Origin: Paracoccus sphaerophysae
Lineage (GTDB): Bacteria; Pseudomonadota; Alphaproteobacteria; Rhodobacterales; Rhodobacteraceae
Length of the DNA: 39,455 bases
Reading direction: 5' to 3'
Assembly: GCF_000763805.1 (NCBI RefSeq)
Contig: NZ_JRKS01000025.1
Span: 1 to 39,455, forward strand
Shown here: positions 15,457 through 22,163 of the stretch, piece by piece
Layout of the letters: each line of letters opens with the position of its first letter
How positions within the stretch are numbered: position 1 is the stretch's first letter
Notes under the pieces: generated by a model
Told to the model about the DNA's origin: nothing
What the model saw: the letters and a program-made list of their open reading frames with translations, nothing else
The model's database searches: none
Program-made: the position numbers and the translations under genes

Positions 15457-16775
15457 GCCGCGCAAAGCCCGAACTCATCCGCCGCCTGCGCTGCGCCATC
15501 TACACCCGAAAGTCGAGCGAGGAAGGACTCGACATGGAGTTCAACAGCCTCGACGCCCAGCGCGAGGCCTGCGAGGCTTATATCGCCTCGCAGCGCGCCG
15601 AGGGCTGGGTGGCGCTCCGCGACCGCTACGACGACGGCGGCTTCTCCGGCGGCACGCTGGACCGGCCCGCACTGACGCAGCTGATCGCCGACATCGAGGC
15701 CGGGCTGATCGACGTGGTCGTGGTCTACAAGATCGACCGCCTCAGCCGCGCGCTGATGGATTTCTCGAAACTGGTCGAGGTCTTCGACCGCCACGGCGTG
15801 ACCTTCGTCTCGGTCACCCAGTCCTTCAACACCACGACGTCCATGGGCCGCCTGACGCTGAACATCCTGCTCAGCTTCGCCCAGTTCGAACGCGAGGTGA
15901 TCGGCGAGCGCATCCGCGACAAGTTTGCGGCCTCGCGCCGGAAGGGGATGTGGATGGGCGGTCCGGTGCCGCTCGGCTACGTGGTGAAGGACCGCAAGTT
16001 GGTGATCGAGCCCGCCGAGGCCGAGCACGTCCTGACGATCTTCCGCCTCTACGCGCGCTCCAGTTCCACCGCGCAGGTGCTGAAGGAATTGCACGCCCGC
16101 GGGATCCGCACGAAGCGCGGCGCGGTGTTTGACCGGGGCTACCTGCTGAAGTTCCTGCACAACAAGGTCTACCTCGGCCTCGCCGTGCACAAGGATGAGG
16201 TCTATCCCGGTGAGCACATGGCGATCATCGACCAGAAGCTATGGGACGAGGTCCACGCGGTCATCGCCAACAACCGCGTCGCCCGCGGGGCGGTGGCGCG
16301 GGCGGCGCAACCGGCGCTCCTGCGCGGGCTGATCTTCACCGAGACGGGCGCCGCCATGACGCCCCACCACACCAAGCGGAAGGGCAAGCGCTACTGCTAC
16401 TACACCTCCATGGACGTGATCCGGAAACGCCCGGCGGCCGAGTTGCGCGGGCCGCAGCGGTTGCCGGGTGCCATGGTCGAGGAGGCCGTCATCGGCGAAA
16501 TCCGCCGGATGCTGCGCACGCCCGAGGTCGCGGCGCGCACCGCACGGGCGGTCCGGAAGGAGCGGCCCGATCTCGATGAAACCACTGTTGTCGCCGCGCT
16601 GGCGCAGTTCGACGACCTATGGAAGGCGCTCATCCCGGCCGAGCAGGCGCGCATCGTCCAGCTGCTGGTCGCGCGCATCACGGTAAGCGAGGCGGGCCTC
16701 GCCATTGACCTGCGCCACGACGGCCTCGGCGCCATCGCCGCGCTGATGGCCCCGCCGAAGAAGGAGGTTGCCTGA
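15453..16775 (+). CDS. Large serine recombinase (phage integrase-type)
   Basis: A 440-residue large serine recombinase. The resolvase domain runs from about 12 to 165 with the catalytic region YTRKSS (Ser 21), the DRLSRAL motif near 92-98 and the FAQFEREVIGERIRD helix. A recombinase domain follows (GPVPLGYVV..., RGYLLKFLHNKVYLG). The zinc-ribbon region (LLRGLIFTETGAAMTPHH) lacks the usual CxxC cysteines, and the C-terminal coiled-coil part is shorter than in many relatives. It probably integrates and excises the element. It is coupled to DUF2924 upstream (ATGA) and to the next gene downstream (TGATG). Confidence 0.88.
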   Translation: MSRAKPELIRRLRCAIYTRKSSEEGLDMEFNSLDAQREACEAYIASQRAEGWVALRDRYDDGGFSGGTLDRPALTQLIADIEAGLIDVVVVYKIDRLSRALMDFSKLVEVFDRHGVTFVSVTQSFNTTTSMGRLTLNILLSFAQFEREVIGERIRDKFAASRRKGMWMGGPVPLGYVVKDRKLVIEPAEAEHVLTIFRLYARSSSTAQVLKELHARGIRTKRGAVFDRGYLLKFLHNKVYLGLAVHKDEVYPGEHMAIIDQKLWDEVHAVIANNRVARGAVARAAQPALLRGLIFTETGAAMTPHHTKRKGKRYCYYTSMDVIRKRPAAELRGPQRLPGAMVEEAVIGEIRRMLRTPEVAARTARAVRKERPDLDETTVVAALAQFDDLWKALIPAEQARIVQLLVARITVSEAGLAIDLRHDGLGAIAALMAPPKKEVA

Positions 16776-17155
16776 TGCCCGCGCCCGAGACCCTGCGCGT
16801 CCACATCCCGCTCGAACTCCGCCGTCGCGGTGGTCGCCCCCGGATCCTGCCGCCGAAGCATGTCGAGGCCGCCATGGGCCGCGGGCAGGATCCCCACCTG
16901 CTGCGCGCCATCGGCCGGGCATGGGGCTGGCGGCAGCGGCTGGAACGCGGCGACGTCGCCACGCTCGCAGATCTGGCCGCCGATGAGGGCCTGTCCGACC
17001 GTTACGTCAGCCGCCTCCTGCGCCTCGCCTGGCTCGCGCCTGACGTCCTCGAGCGGTTGGTCGTCCACCGCGAGCCCTCGACAGTCAGCATCTATGATCT
17101 GTGCTTCGTGGCGTCCCTTCCGTGGAACGAGCAGCCGGGACGGGTGTTCGACTGA
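16775..17155 (+). CDS. Small HTH protein downstream of the recombinase
   Basis: A 126-residue basic protein. The segment LADLAADEGLSDRYVSRLLRLAWLAPDVLERLV (residues about 63-95) resembles the ParB/RepB-type helix-turn-helix used to bind DNA. Proteins like this regularly follow DUF2924-recombinase pairs and may serve as a recombination directionality factor, which is inference. Start and recombinase stop overlap (TGATG). It converges on the DUF3883 gene with only three bases between. Confidence 0.65.
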   Translation: MPAPETLRVHIPLELRRRGGRPRILPPKHVEAAMGRGQDPHLLRAIGRAWGWRQRLERGDVATLADLAADEGLSDRYVSRLLRLAWLAPDVLERLVVHREPSTVSIYDLCFVASLPWNEQPGRVFD

Positions 17156-17158
17156 GCC

Positions 17159-17992
17159 TCAGTGAAAGCTCGCCCGATACGACGTCGCCGTCAGCGAGAC
17201 ATGGGCATCGAGCGGCGGGCGCAGTTCGAAGGCCTTCGGCTCGCGTGAGAAGTTCCACAGCCTGAACAAGCACCATTCCGCATGCCGCTCCTCGGCCACG
17301 GCCAGTTCGTTGCGCGTGATGTGAAATGGCGTCCGGTCCCAGCCGTTCGTAGTCTTCACCTCGATCAGCCGCGACTGGCCGTCCCGCTCGAAGCTGGCAA
17401 TGTCGTAGCCGGCACCGTCCCCGTCCTCCTCCGACACCCAGCGAACCTTGCGCGCCAGGTCATCGCGCCCCGCTGACCGCAGCACCGACCGCTCGTAGGC
17501 CAGCACGCGTTCCTCTCCCGCGCGGCCAAGGACACGGTTACGCTCGTCGCGGCCGGCAACGTCGGACTTCCTGGCGATCCGCAACATCAGGTCCAGCTCC
17601 TGCGGTGGCGGCTGGTTCGACAGCGTCGGCGGCGGCCCGATCCAGATCTGCGCCGCATCGTGAAGGCCGGTGGGTGGTGGGTTGCCGGGGGCTCGCAGGA
17701 CCCACTCCGGATGCGAGTTCATCCATCGCAGAACGGCATCCTCAAGCGAGCTCTGGAAGTTGAAGGCGGGTGCGAGGCCAGTCAGCCAGGTCTCACCCAG
17801 CGCCTTGAGCACGGCACTGATGTTCTGGTGCTTGTATTCGATTGCCTTTGCGGACCGATCGATCCGGTCTGCAAGCTGTCGATATGATGCCGCCTTGTTC
17901 ATGGGTTTCCCCGCGAGATCATCGACCAGCATCGCGAAGTAATCCGCGACGATCAGATCGTTCTCTTCGTCCGTCCAAGGCCCGTTCGACAT
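17159..17992 (-). CDS. DUF3883 protein with a PD-(D/E)XK nuclease-like core
   Basis: A 277-residue protein. The N-terminus (WTDEENDLIVADYFAML, then YRQLADRIDRSAKAIEYKHQNISAVL) resembles a Myb/SANT-like helix-turn-helix. The C-terminal half matches DUF3883: GYDIASFE followed by a SRLIEVKTTNG strand (about residues 200-225), which reads as the D...E-x-K core of a restriction-like nuclease. DUF3883 proteins are often found in defence islands beside restriction systems. It is convergent with the recombinase cassette, at the edge of the phage part of the window. A DNA-cleaving or anti-phage role is inferred from the motif and position. Confidence 0.7.
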   Translation of the reverse strand: MSNGPWTDEENDLIVADYFAMLVDDLAGKPMNKAASYRQLADRIDRSAKAIEYKHQNISAVLKALGETWLTGLAPAFNFQSSLEDAVLRWMNSHPEWVLRAPGNPPPTGLHDAAQIWIGPPPTLSNQPPPQELDLMLRIARKSDVAGRDERNRVLGRAGEERVLAYERSVLRSAGRDDLARKVRWVSEEDGDGAGYDIASFERDGQSRLIEVKTTNGWDRTPFHITRNELAVAEERHAEWCLFRLWNFSREPKAFELRPPLDAHVSLTATSYRASFH

Positions 17993-18574
17993 TGCGCCAG
18001 GCTACAAGCGGGAAGTCCTTTTGTCATCAATGCTTTCCAGCTTGAACCCGGCAAATCACCGTCATCGCTACGCGCCATTCGGCCAGCGCACCCAGCGGCT
18101 GCGCCTCTCGCGTGTTGCGGCTCTGTTCCCCTCGAAGGAGATTGACACAAGGGCCGAAGTTTTGGCGAGGTGGAAACTCAGGCCATTGGAAATGCGTGGA
18201 AAAATTCGACCGAACCGATTTCGGCGAGGTTCGCTCGAACAGAGACGAAGCGCCGTTCAGAGCCCGGAACGGGCCTGGCGCGCTGTCTCAGAGGTTCGCA
18301 TGGGGGAGGCAAAGCCCTTTGAAAACACGACTATTTCCGCGCCGCGATGGGCGCCTGTCCGTGTTCGCAGCAGGGATGGTGGCGGAGGGGATGGGCCTGC
18401 CGTCGAACCTTCTCTGCCCTTTAACACGTTGATTCATTAGTGCGAATTCCAGGCGATCTCCTTCAGATTGTGCTTTGACGTCGATGGGCCCCGCTTCCAC
18501 AACGAATGACGCGCAAGCGCGAGAGTTCCCCGGCTTCGACCTCCTTCCCCTCGCGGGACGGCGGCGTTACGGCT
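17993..18574. other. About 580 bases without a recognisable gene
   Basis: Several short frames cross this stretch, but none has a ribosome site or a sequence I recognise. It lies between the last phage gene and the cargo region and borders an IS6 transposase fragment, so it is probably decayed junction DNA. A promoter for the DUF3883 gene may lie just above 17993. Confidence 0.5.
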
Positions 18575-18619
18575 CTCGGGCGAGGTCTTGAAGTAGCGGA
18601 AGGGCGATCGCTGAGTCAT
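18575..18619 (-). pseudogene. N-terminal fragment of an IS6-family transposase
   Basis: A leftward ATG at 18619 starts MTQRSPFRYFKTSPE, the characteristic beginning of IS6-family transposases (FRYFKTSPEIIRLAV...). The match stops after 15 residues, the frame closes at 18437, and no catalytic domain follows. No IS6 terminal repeat was identified nearby. It marks a past insertion or recombination at the left edge of the cargo. Confidence 0.5.
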
Positions 18620-20096
18620 GGCGACCGGCTACGGGGCTAGTTGCACCCGTGGCAACCGGGTTCCTTTTACAGGTCCGCAGGCAGCCTTCCGCCGATTTGT
18701 GCGTCTTCGGCTCTTGTCGGCTGACCGGAAGGACGTGGGTGGTTGCGAGGCGAGCGCCTCCCAACTAAGCGGACACGCGGACGGCGGGCAAGGCCGCGTC
18801 AACGTGGGACGACGACATTTGACCCTTCGACCAATCCGAGGACTACGCACGCTTGTGGGTTGCGTCCTTCCGGAGCGAAGATTGTTCATCCGGTCCGGCG
18901 ACCATGTCCGGTTCGTTCGCCTGAGCCCCGGAAGGCAGGCCCTCGCCTGGGCTGGTGGAGCGTTTCTCGTGGCGTGGTGCCTGACGGTCACGTCAGTCCT
19001 GATCATGAACTCCATCGACTTCCTAACCATGCGCGAGCAGGCCAAGCGAGAGCAGGCGCTCTTTGAGGACCGCGCTCTCGCACTCGGCGGGGAGCGCGAC
19101 CAGCAGGCGATGGAAGCACTCGCGGCCCAAGAGCGGTTTGCAGCCGCCACGGTGCAGATGTCGTCGATGCAGAGCGACCTGCTTGCGCTCGAGACCCGCC
19201 GCCGCGAGATGGAGAGCGAGTTGCAGGCGGCCCAGGCCACTCTGCGCCGTACGATGGACGCGCGCGCTGCCGCAGTGTCTGCGTCGCAGGACCCGAGATC
19301 TGAGGAACTCGCCGCCACACTCGACCTACTGACCCTCGCCCTGACCGAAACGGTGGTCGAGCGTGATCAGGCCGCCACCAAGGCCAAGGAGGCCGTTCTT
19401 CTTGCCGGCGAGCTGGAGTTCGATCTGCGGCTGAGAAAATCCGAGAGTAATCGAATCCTGCTGCAGATCGAGGAGGCTCTGATCGCCTCGGTGGAGCCGC
19501 TCGACGAGGTGCTCCGTGAGGCCGGACTGGACTCTGAGGCGGTACTCGCATCCGCTGGCGATGGTCACTCAGCCCCGAAGGAAGCCTTGGTTCCCCTTGC
19601 GGTCTCCACGAGGGGAATAGCCTCGCTGGATGACGAGACCGTGCGCGCGAACCGCATTCTCGAGCGGCTCGACGAGCTCAGCCACTATCGCTTGGCCCTT
19701 GAATCGCTGCCGCTCGCCATGCCGGTCCAGGACGCCTTCCGGTACACCTCGCCCTTTGGCCGGCGCTGGGGGCAAATGCACAAAGGGGTCGACATGGCAG
19801 GGCCTGTCGGCACCCCCGTCTACGCCACGGCCGACGGGGTCGTCACCTTCGCCGGCTGGCAGAACGGCTACGGGCGGATCATCATCGTTCGCCACCCCTT
19901 CGGTCTGGAGACCCGCTACCCGCACCTCAACGCCATCCGCGTCGAGGTGGGCCAGGAAGTTGCGCGCGGCGAGCGGGTCGGCGACATGGGTAACTCGGGC
20001 CGCTCCACGGGATCCCACCTCCACTACGAGGTGCGCGTGAACGGTGAAGCGGTCGATCCGATGGGCTACATTCGCGCCGGCCGGGACCTCCTCTGA
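18618..20096 (+). CDS. M23-family (LytM) cell-wall endopeptidase, membrane-anchored
   Basis: The open frame codes 492 residues. The first 80 or so look non-native, and relatives begin near LPERRLFIRSGDHVRFVRL, so the true start is probably a later GTG or TTG (for example GTG 18804 or TTG 18819). A membrane segment lies at about 109-131, a long coiled coil at about 140-240, and the M23 peptidase domain at about 370-490 with the zinc ligands in HKGVDMAG and HLHYEV. Such proteins cut peptidoglycan cross-bridges or activate amidases during division. It looks chromosomal rather than phage-borne. The gene's 5' region was probably rearranged. Confidence 0.75.
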   Translation: MATGYGASCTRGNRVPFTGPQAAFRRFVRLRLLSADRKDVGGCEASASQLSGHADGGQGRVNVGRRHLTLRPIRGLRTLVGCVLPERRLFIRSGDHVRFVRLSPGRQALAWAGGAFLVAWCLTVTSVLIMNSIDFLTMREQAKREQALFEDRALALGGERDQQAMEALAAQERFAAATVQMSSMQSDLLALETRRREMESELQAAQATLRRTMDARAAAVSASQDPRSEELAATLDLLTLALTETVVERDQAATKAKEAVLLAGELEFDLRLRKSESNRILLQIEEALIASVEPLDEVLREAGLDSEAVLASAGDGHSAPKEALVPLAVSTRGIASLDDETVRANRILERLDELSHYRLALESLPLAMPVQDAFRYTSPFGRRWGQMHKGVDMAGPVGTPVYATADGVVTFAGWQNGYGRIIIVRHPFGLETRYPHLNAIRVEVGQEVARGERVGDMGNSGRSTGSHLHYEVRVNGEAVDPMGYIRAGRDLL

Positions 20097-20157
20097 GCGC
20101 GCCCGCGCGCGCCGGTAGCCGGGCTCTTGCTACGTCAGTGAGGCGAAGGGGCGTCGA

Positions 20158-20352
20158 ACTGCACGTAGAGGTGCTCGACGATCTCGAACTGAAGGTCATG
20201 GAACTTGCTTGGGCCCGGTTCGCGGCATGACGCGGGAACTGCACTGCCTGCAGTACGGCGAGCCCGAAATCCAGTACGAGATTGTCCGCCGCCCGAGGAA
20301 GACACTGGAGATCGCTGGTGAGCCTGCTGCGACAACGTCGATCCGATCATGA
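20158..20352 (+). pseudogene. Fragments, including the N-terminus of a YgjP/DUF45 hydrolase
   Basis: From ATG 20227 the 41-residue frame LHCLQYGEPEIQYEIVRRPRKTLEIA closely resembles the beginning of YgjP-like metal-dependent hydrolases, then departs at about 20318 and stops at 20352. The zinc-binding HExxH part is missing. Just before it an in-frame tail (LHVEVLDDLELKVMELAW, about 20158-20229) ends in a stop that overlaps this ATG; I do not recognise it. The 20097-20550 gap is otherwise decayed DNA. Confidence 0.45.
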
Positions 20353-20457
20353 CCGAAGGTCATGCGCTCGTCCGCCGGCCGCCGTGCGATCTTGCGCGCG
20401 CGAAGGCGCTGAGGGCGAGGCTGCCCGAGAGGATTCGGCAGACAATCTGGGCGCCGG

Positions 20458-20544
20458 TCAAGCGCGTTGGCCCAGATAAGCAATGGTGACCCGCCGGTCG
20501 CGGGACGCGGGGCTGATATGGGCGTGGCCGTGATCGTGAGGCAT
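20458..20544 (-). pseudogene. Truncated second CDF metal transporter (N-terminal stub)
   Basis: A leftward ATG at 20544 begins MPHDHGHAHISPASRDRRVTIA, the His-rich N-terminus of CzcD/DmeF-type cation diffusion facilitators. One extra T then shifts the frame; read past it the sequence continues IWANAL before homology ends near 20455. It lies 11 bases downstream of the intact CDF-like gene and has its own ribosome-site-like GAGAGAAGA, so it was probably the second gene of that operon before deletion. Confidence 0.55.
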
Positions 20545-20555
20545 CGTCTTCTCTC

Positions 20556-21176
20556 TCAGGTCTCGGCGTCACCTTGATGGACCGCCTTGTGGTGCTCGCC
20601 ATGCGCGTCGCGCAGGATTCCGATGCCGCCCCAAGCGGCGACGCCGGCGACGGCGATACCGACCACCAGATCGGGCCAATTGCTGCCCAGCCACCAGACG
20701 AGACCGCCTGCGACGAGAATTCCGCCGTTTGAAATGAAGTCGTTGATACTGAAGGTGTTGGCCGCTCTGACATTCACGTCCGGATCCTCGAGTCGACCAA
20801 GAAGCCGGATGCAGACGCCATTCACGACCGCGGCAATGAGCGCCATGGAAATCATGAGCGGGCCGAGCGGCTCGGAACCGGTGTAGTAGCGACGAACAGC
20901 ATCGATCAGGATGCCAACCGCCAGAATCAGCAGCAGGCCCCCCGACAAGTTCGCGGCCCAACGCTTCCATTTGTCCGAACGAGACAGCGCGAAAAGGCTG
21001 ATGGCGTAGACGAAGCTGTCGGAGGTGTTGTCCAGACCGTTGGCGATCAGCGCACTGGAGTCGCCCAGTGCGCCGGTCGCGAAGAAGCCGAACGCAATGG
21101 CAACATTCAGCAGCAGAACCGTCCAGAGCGTACGGCGCTGACGTTCATCCGGATCCTTTGACAGTTTTCTGGACAT
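20556..21176 (-). CDS. CDF-like cation transporter (short, membrane domain only)
   Basis: A 206-residue membrane protein with about five to six transmembrane helices. ALIANGLDNTSDSFVYA carries the DxxxD metal-site motif of CDF transporters, and a later WPDLVVGIAVAGVAAWGG helix is typical of this short group annotated simply as cation transporter. The cytosolic C-terminal domain of full CDF proteins is absent, and the second-site HxxxD appears as FSIND. It probably exports Zn or Cd. ATG 21176 has GGAGG eight bases upstream; the frame is open above it but poorly protein-like. Confidence 0.75.
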   Translation of the reverse strand: MSRKLSKDPDERQRRTLWTVLLLNVAIAFGFFATGALGDSSALIANGLDNTSDSFVYAISLFALSRSDKWKRWAANLSGGLLLILAVGILIDAVRRYYTGSEPLGPLMISMALIAAVVNGVCIRLLGRLEDPDVNVRAANTFSINDFISNGGILVAGGLVWWLGSNWPDLVVGIAVAGVAAWGGIGILRDAHGEHHKAVHQGDAET

Positions 21177-21344
21177 CAGGTTCGCCTCCGTTCGTACTGG
21201 CCGGCGGATCAAGGCGGCTCCATCCACCCTGCAGGCGCAAACCACTCGATCCTCGCCGGAAAAGGGTAACCCTTTGCCCAAGAATCGGTCGAGAGACAGT
21301 TTTGGTTCCTCTGGTCCCCAGAAGTTCGAGGGCGGCGCGTGGAT

Positions 21345-21641
21345 TTATGCCCAGCGCTGCGCGGGCCGGGCGGGTTCACGGCAGCGCCCGCAAGGCAGAC
21401 GCGGCCGCCTGTCACGTCCGGGCGATCGGGTCGCTCGGCCAGCCACGTCCAGAGGATCGACGCCACGATGCAGACGCTTCGGAGTCGATCTGCGCCAGGA
21501 ACCGGCCGAAGGCGATCAGGCTCGCCACGCCCGGCCCGAGCGAAGCCGCGGAGGCGCCGAGGCGCCACAATGGCGAAACAGCCCGCGATCTCGCGCCAAA
21601 GCCGCGGCGGCATAGATCGTCAAGGTCGGCAGCGCCGTCAT
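21345..21641 (-). pseudogene. ynfA: Frameshifted ynfA (UPF0060 small membrane protein)
   Basis: Pieces of a YnfA protein can be read in three frames. MTALPTLTIYAAAALA begins at ATG 21641 (overlapping the cadR stop as ATGA); EIAGCFAI follows in a second frame; LGPGVASLIAFGRFLAQIDSEA in a third; then CIVASILWTWLAE and VCLAGAAV..GPR return to the second. At least three frameshifts destroy it. YnfA relatives are small inner-membrane proteins linked to multidrug or metal tolerance. The coupled arrangement shows that cadR-ynfA was once an operon. Confidence 0.65.
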
Positions 21642-22075
21642 TCAGCCGCCGCCGTCGGCACGTCGTGGTCATGTGCGCAGTGGGAATGGTCGCTCAGCGA
21701 CTCGATTACGCGGCAGTCGGCGATGGTCCCTTGTGCGCATTGCCGGATCATCCGCTCCAGCTCGGCTTCCAGCGCCGTCAGCTGCGCGATCCGGGCCTTC
21801 ACCGCAGCGAGTTGCTCCTTCGCGATGATGTCGGCGGCTGCGCAGGATTGGTCGGGCTGGTCGGAGAGGCTCAGAAGGTCGCGGATGGCGTCCAGCGGAA
21901 ACCCGAGTTCGCGCGCGTGGCGAATGAAAGCCAGCCGATCCTGTGCGGACTTTCCGTATAGACGCTGGTTGCCGGCGCTGCGCTCCGGCTCGGGCAGGAG
22001 GCCGATCTGCTCGTAGTAGCGGATGGTCGGCACCTTCACCCCGGCCGCCTCACCCAGTTTTCCGATGGTGAGCAT
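21638..22075 (-). CDS. cadR: MerR-family metal regulator, CadR/PbrR-like
   Basis: A 145-residue MerR protein: winged HTH (TIGKLGEAAGVKVPTIRYYEQIGLLP, about 3-28), a long dimerisation helix, and the metal-sensing cysteines of Cd/Pb/Zn sensors at DQSC (about 79) and QCAQGTIADC (about 115-124), with a His/Cys tail SHCAHDHD as in CadR proteins. It would bind the divergent promoter and activate cadA when Cd, Pb or Zn enters. It is transcribed away from cadA across an 88-base gap holding the operator at 22087-22117. Confidence 0.88.
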   Translation of the reverse strand: MLTIGKLGEAAGVKVPTIRYYEQIGLLPEPERSAGNQRLYGKSAQDRLAFIRHARELGFPLDAIRDLLSLSDQPDQSCAAADIIAKEQLAAVKARIAQLTALEAELERMIRQCAQGTIADCRVIESLSDHSHCAHDHDVPTAAAE

Positions 22076-22086
22076 CAGATTCCCTC

Positions 22087-22117
22087 TTGAAGCTACAGTA
22101 GCTAGAGACATTAAGTT
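22087..22117 (+). promoter_or_regulatory. MerR-type operator-promoter of the cadA operon
   Basis: TTGAAG (-35, 22087-22092) and TAAGTT (-10, 22112-22117) are spaced by 19 bases, the stretched spacing that MerR regulators correct. The spacer starts with an exact 6-1-6 inverted repeat, AGCTAC-A-GTAGCT (22091-22103). The sequence resembles known CadR/ZntR operators and lies between cadR and cadA. Confidence 0.75.
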
Positions 22118-22163
22118 CCCGATTCGATGAAGGCAACTGCCCGATCGGGGCGAAGGAAAGACG

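Noticed and set aside
18021..18440. 139-codon rightward frame between DUF3883 and the M23 gene
   Set aside because: No ribosome site, no recognisable domain, and biased composition; competing frames overlap it.
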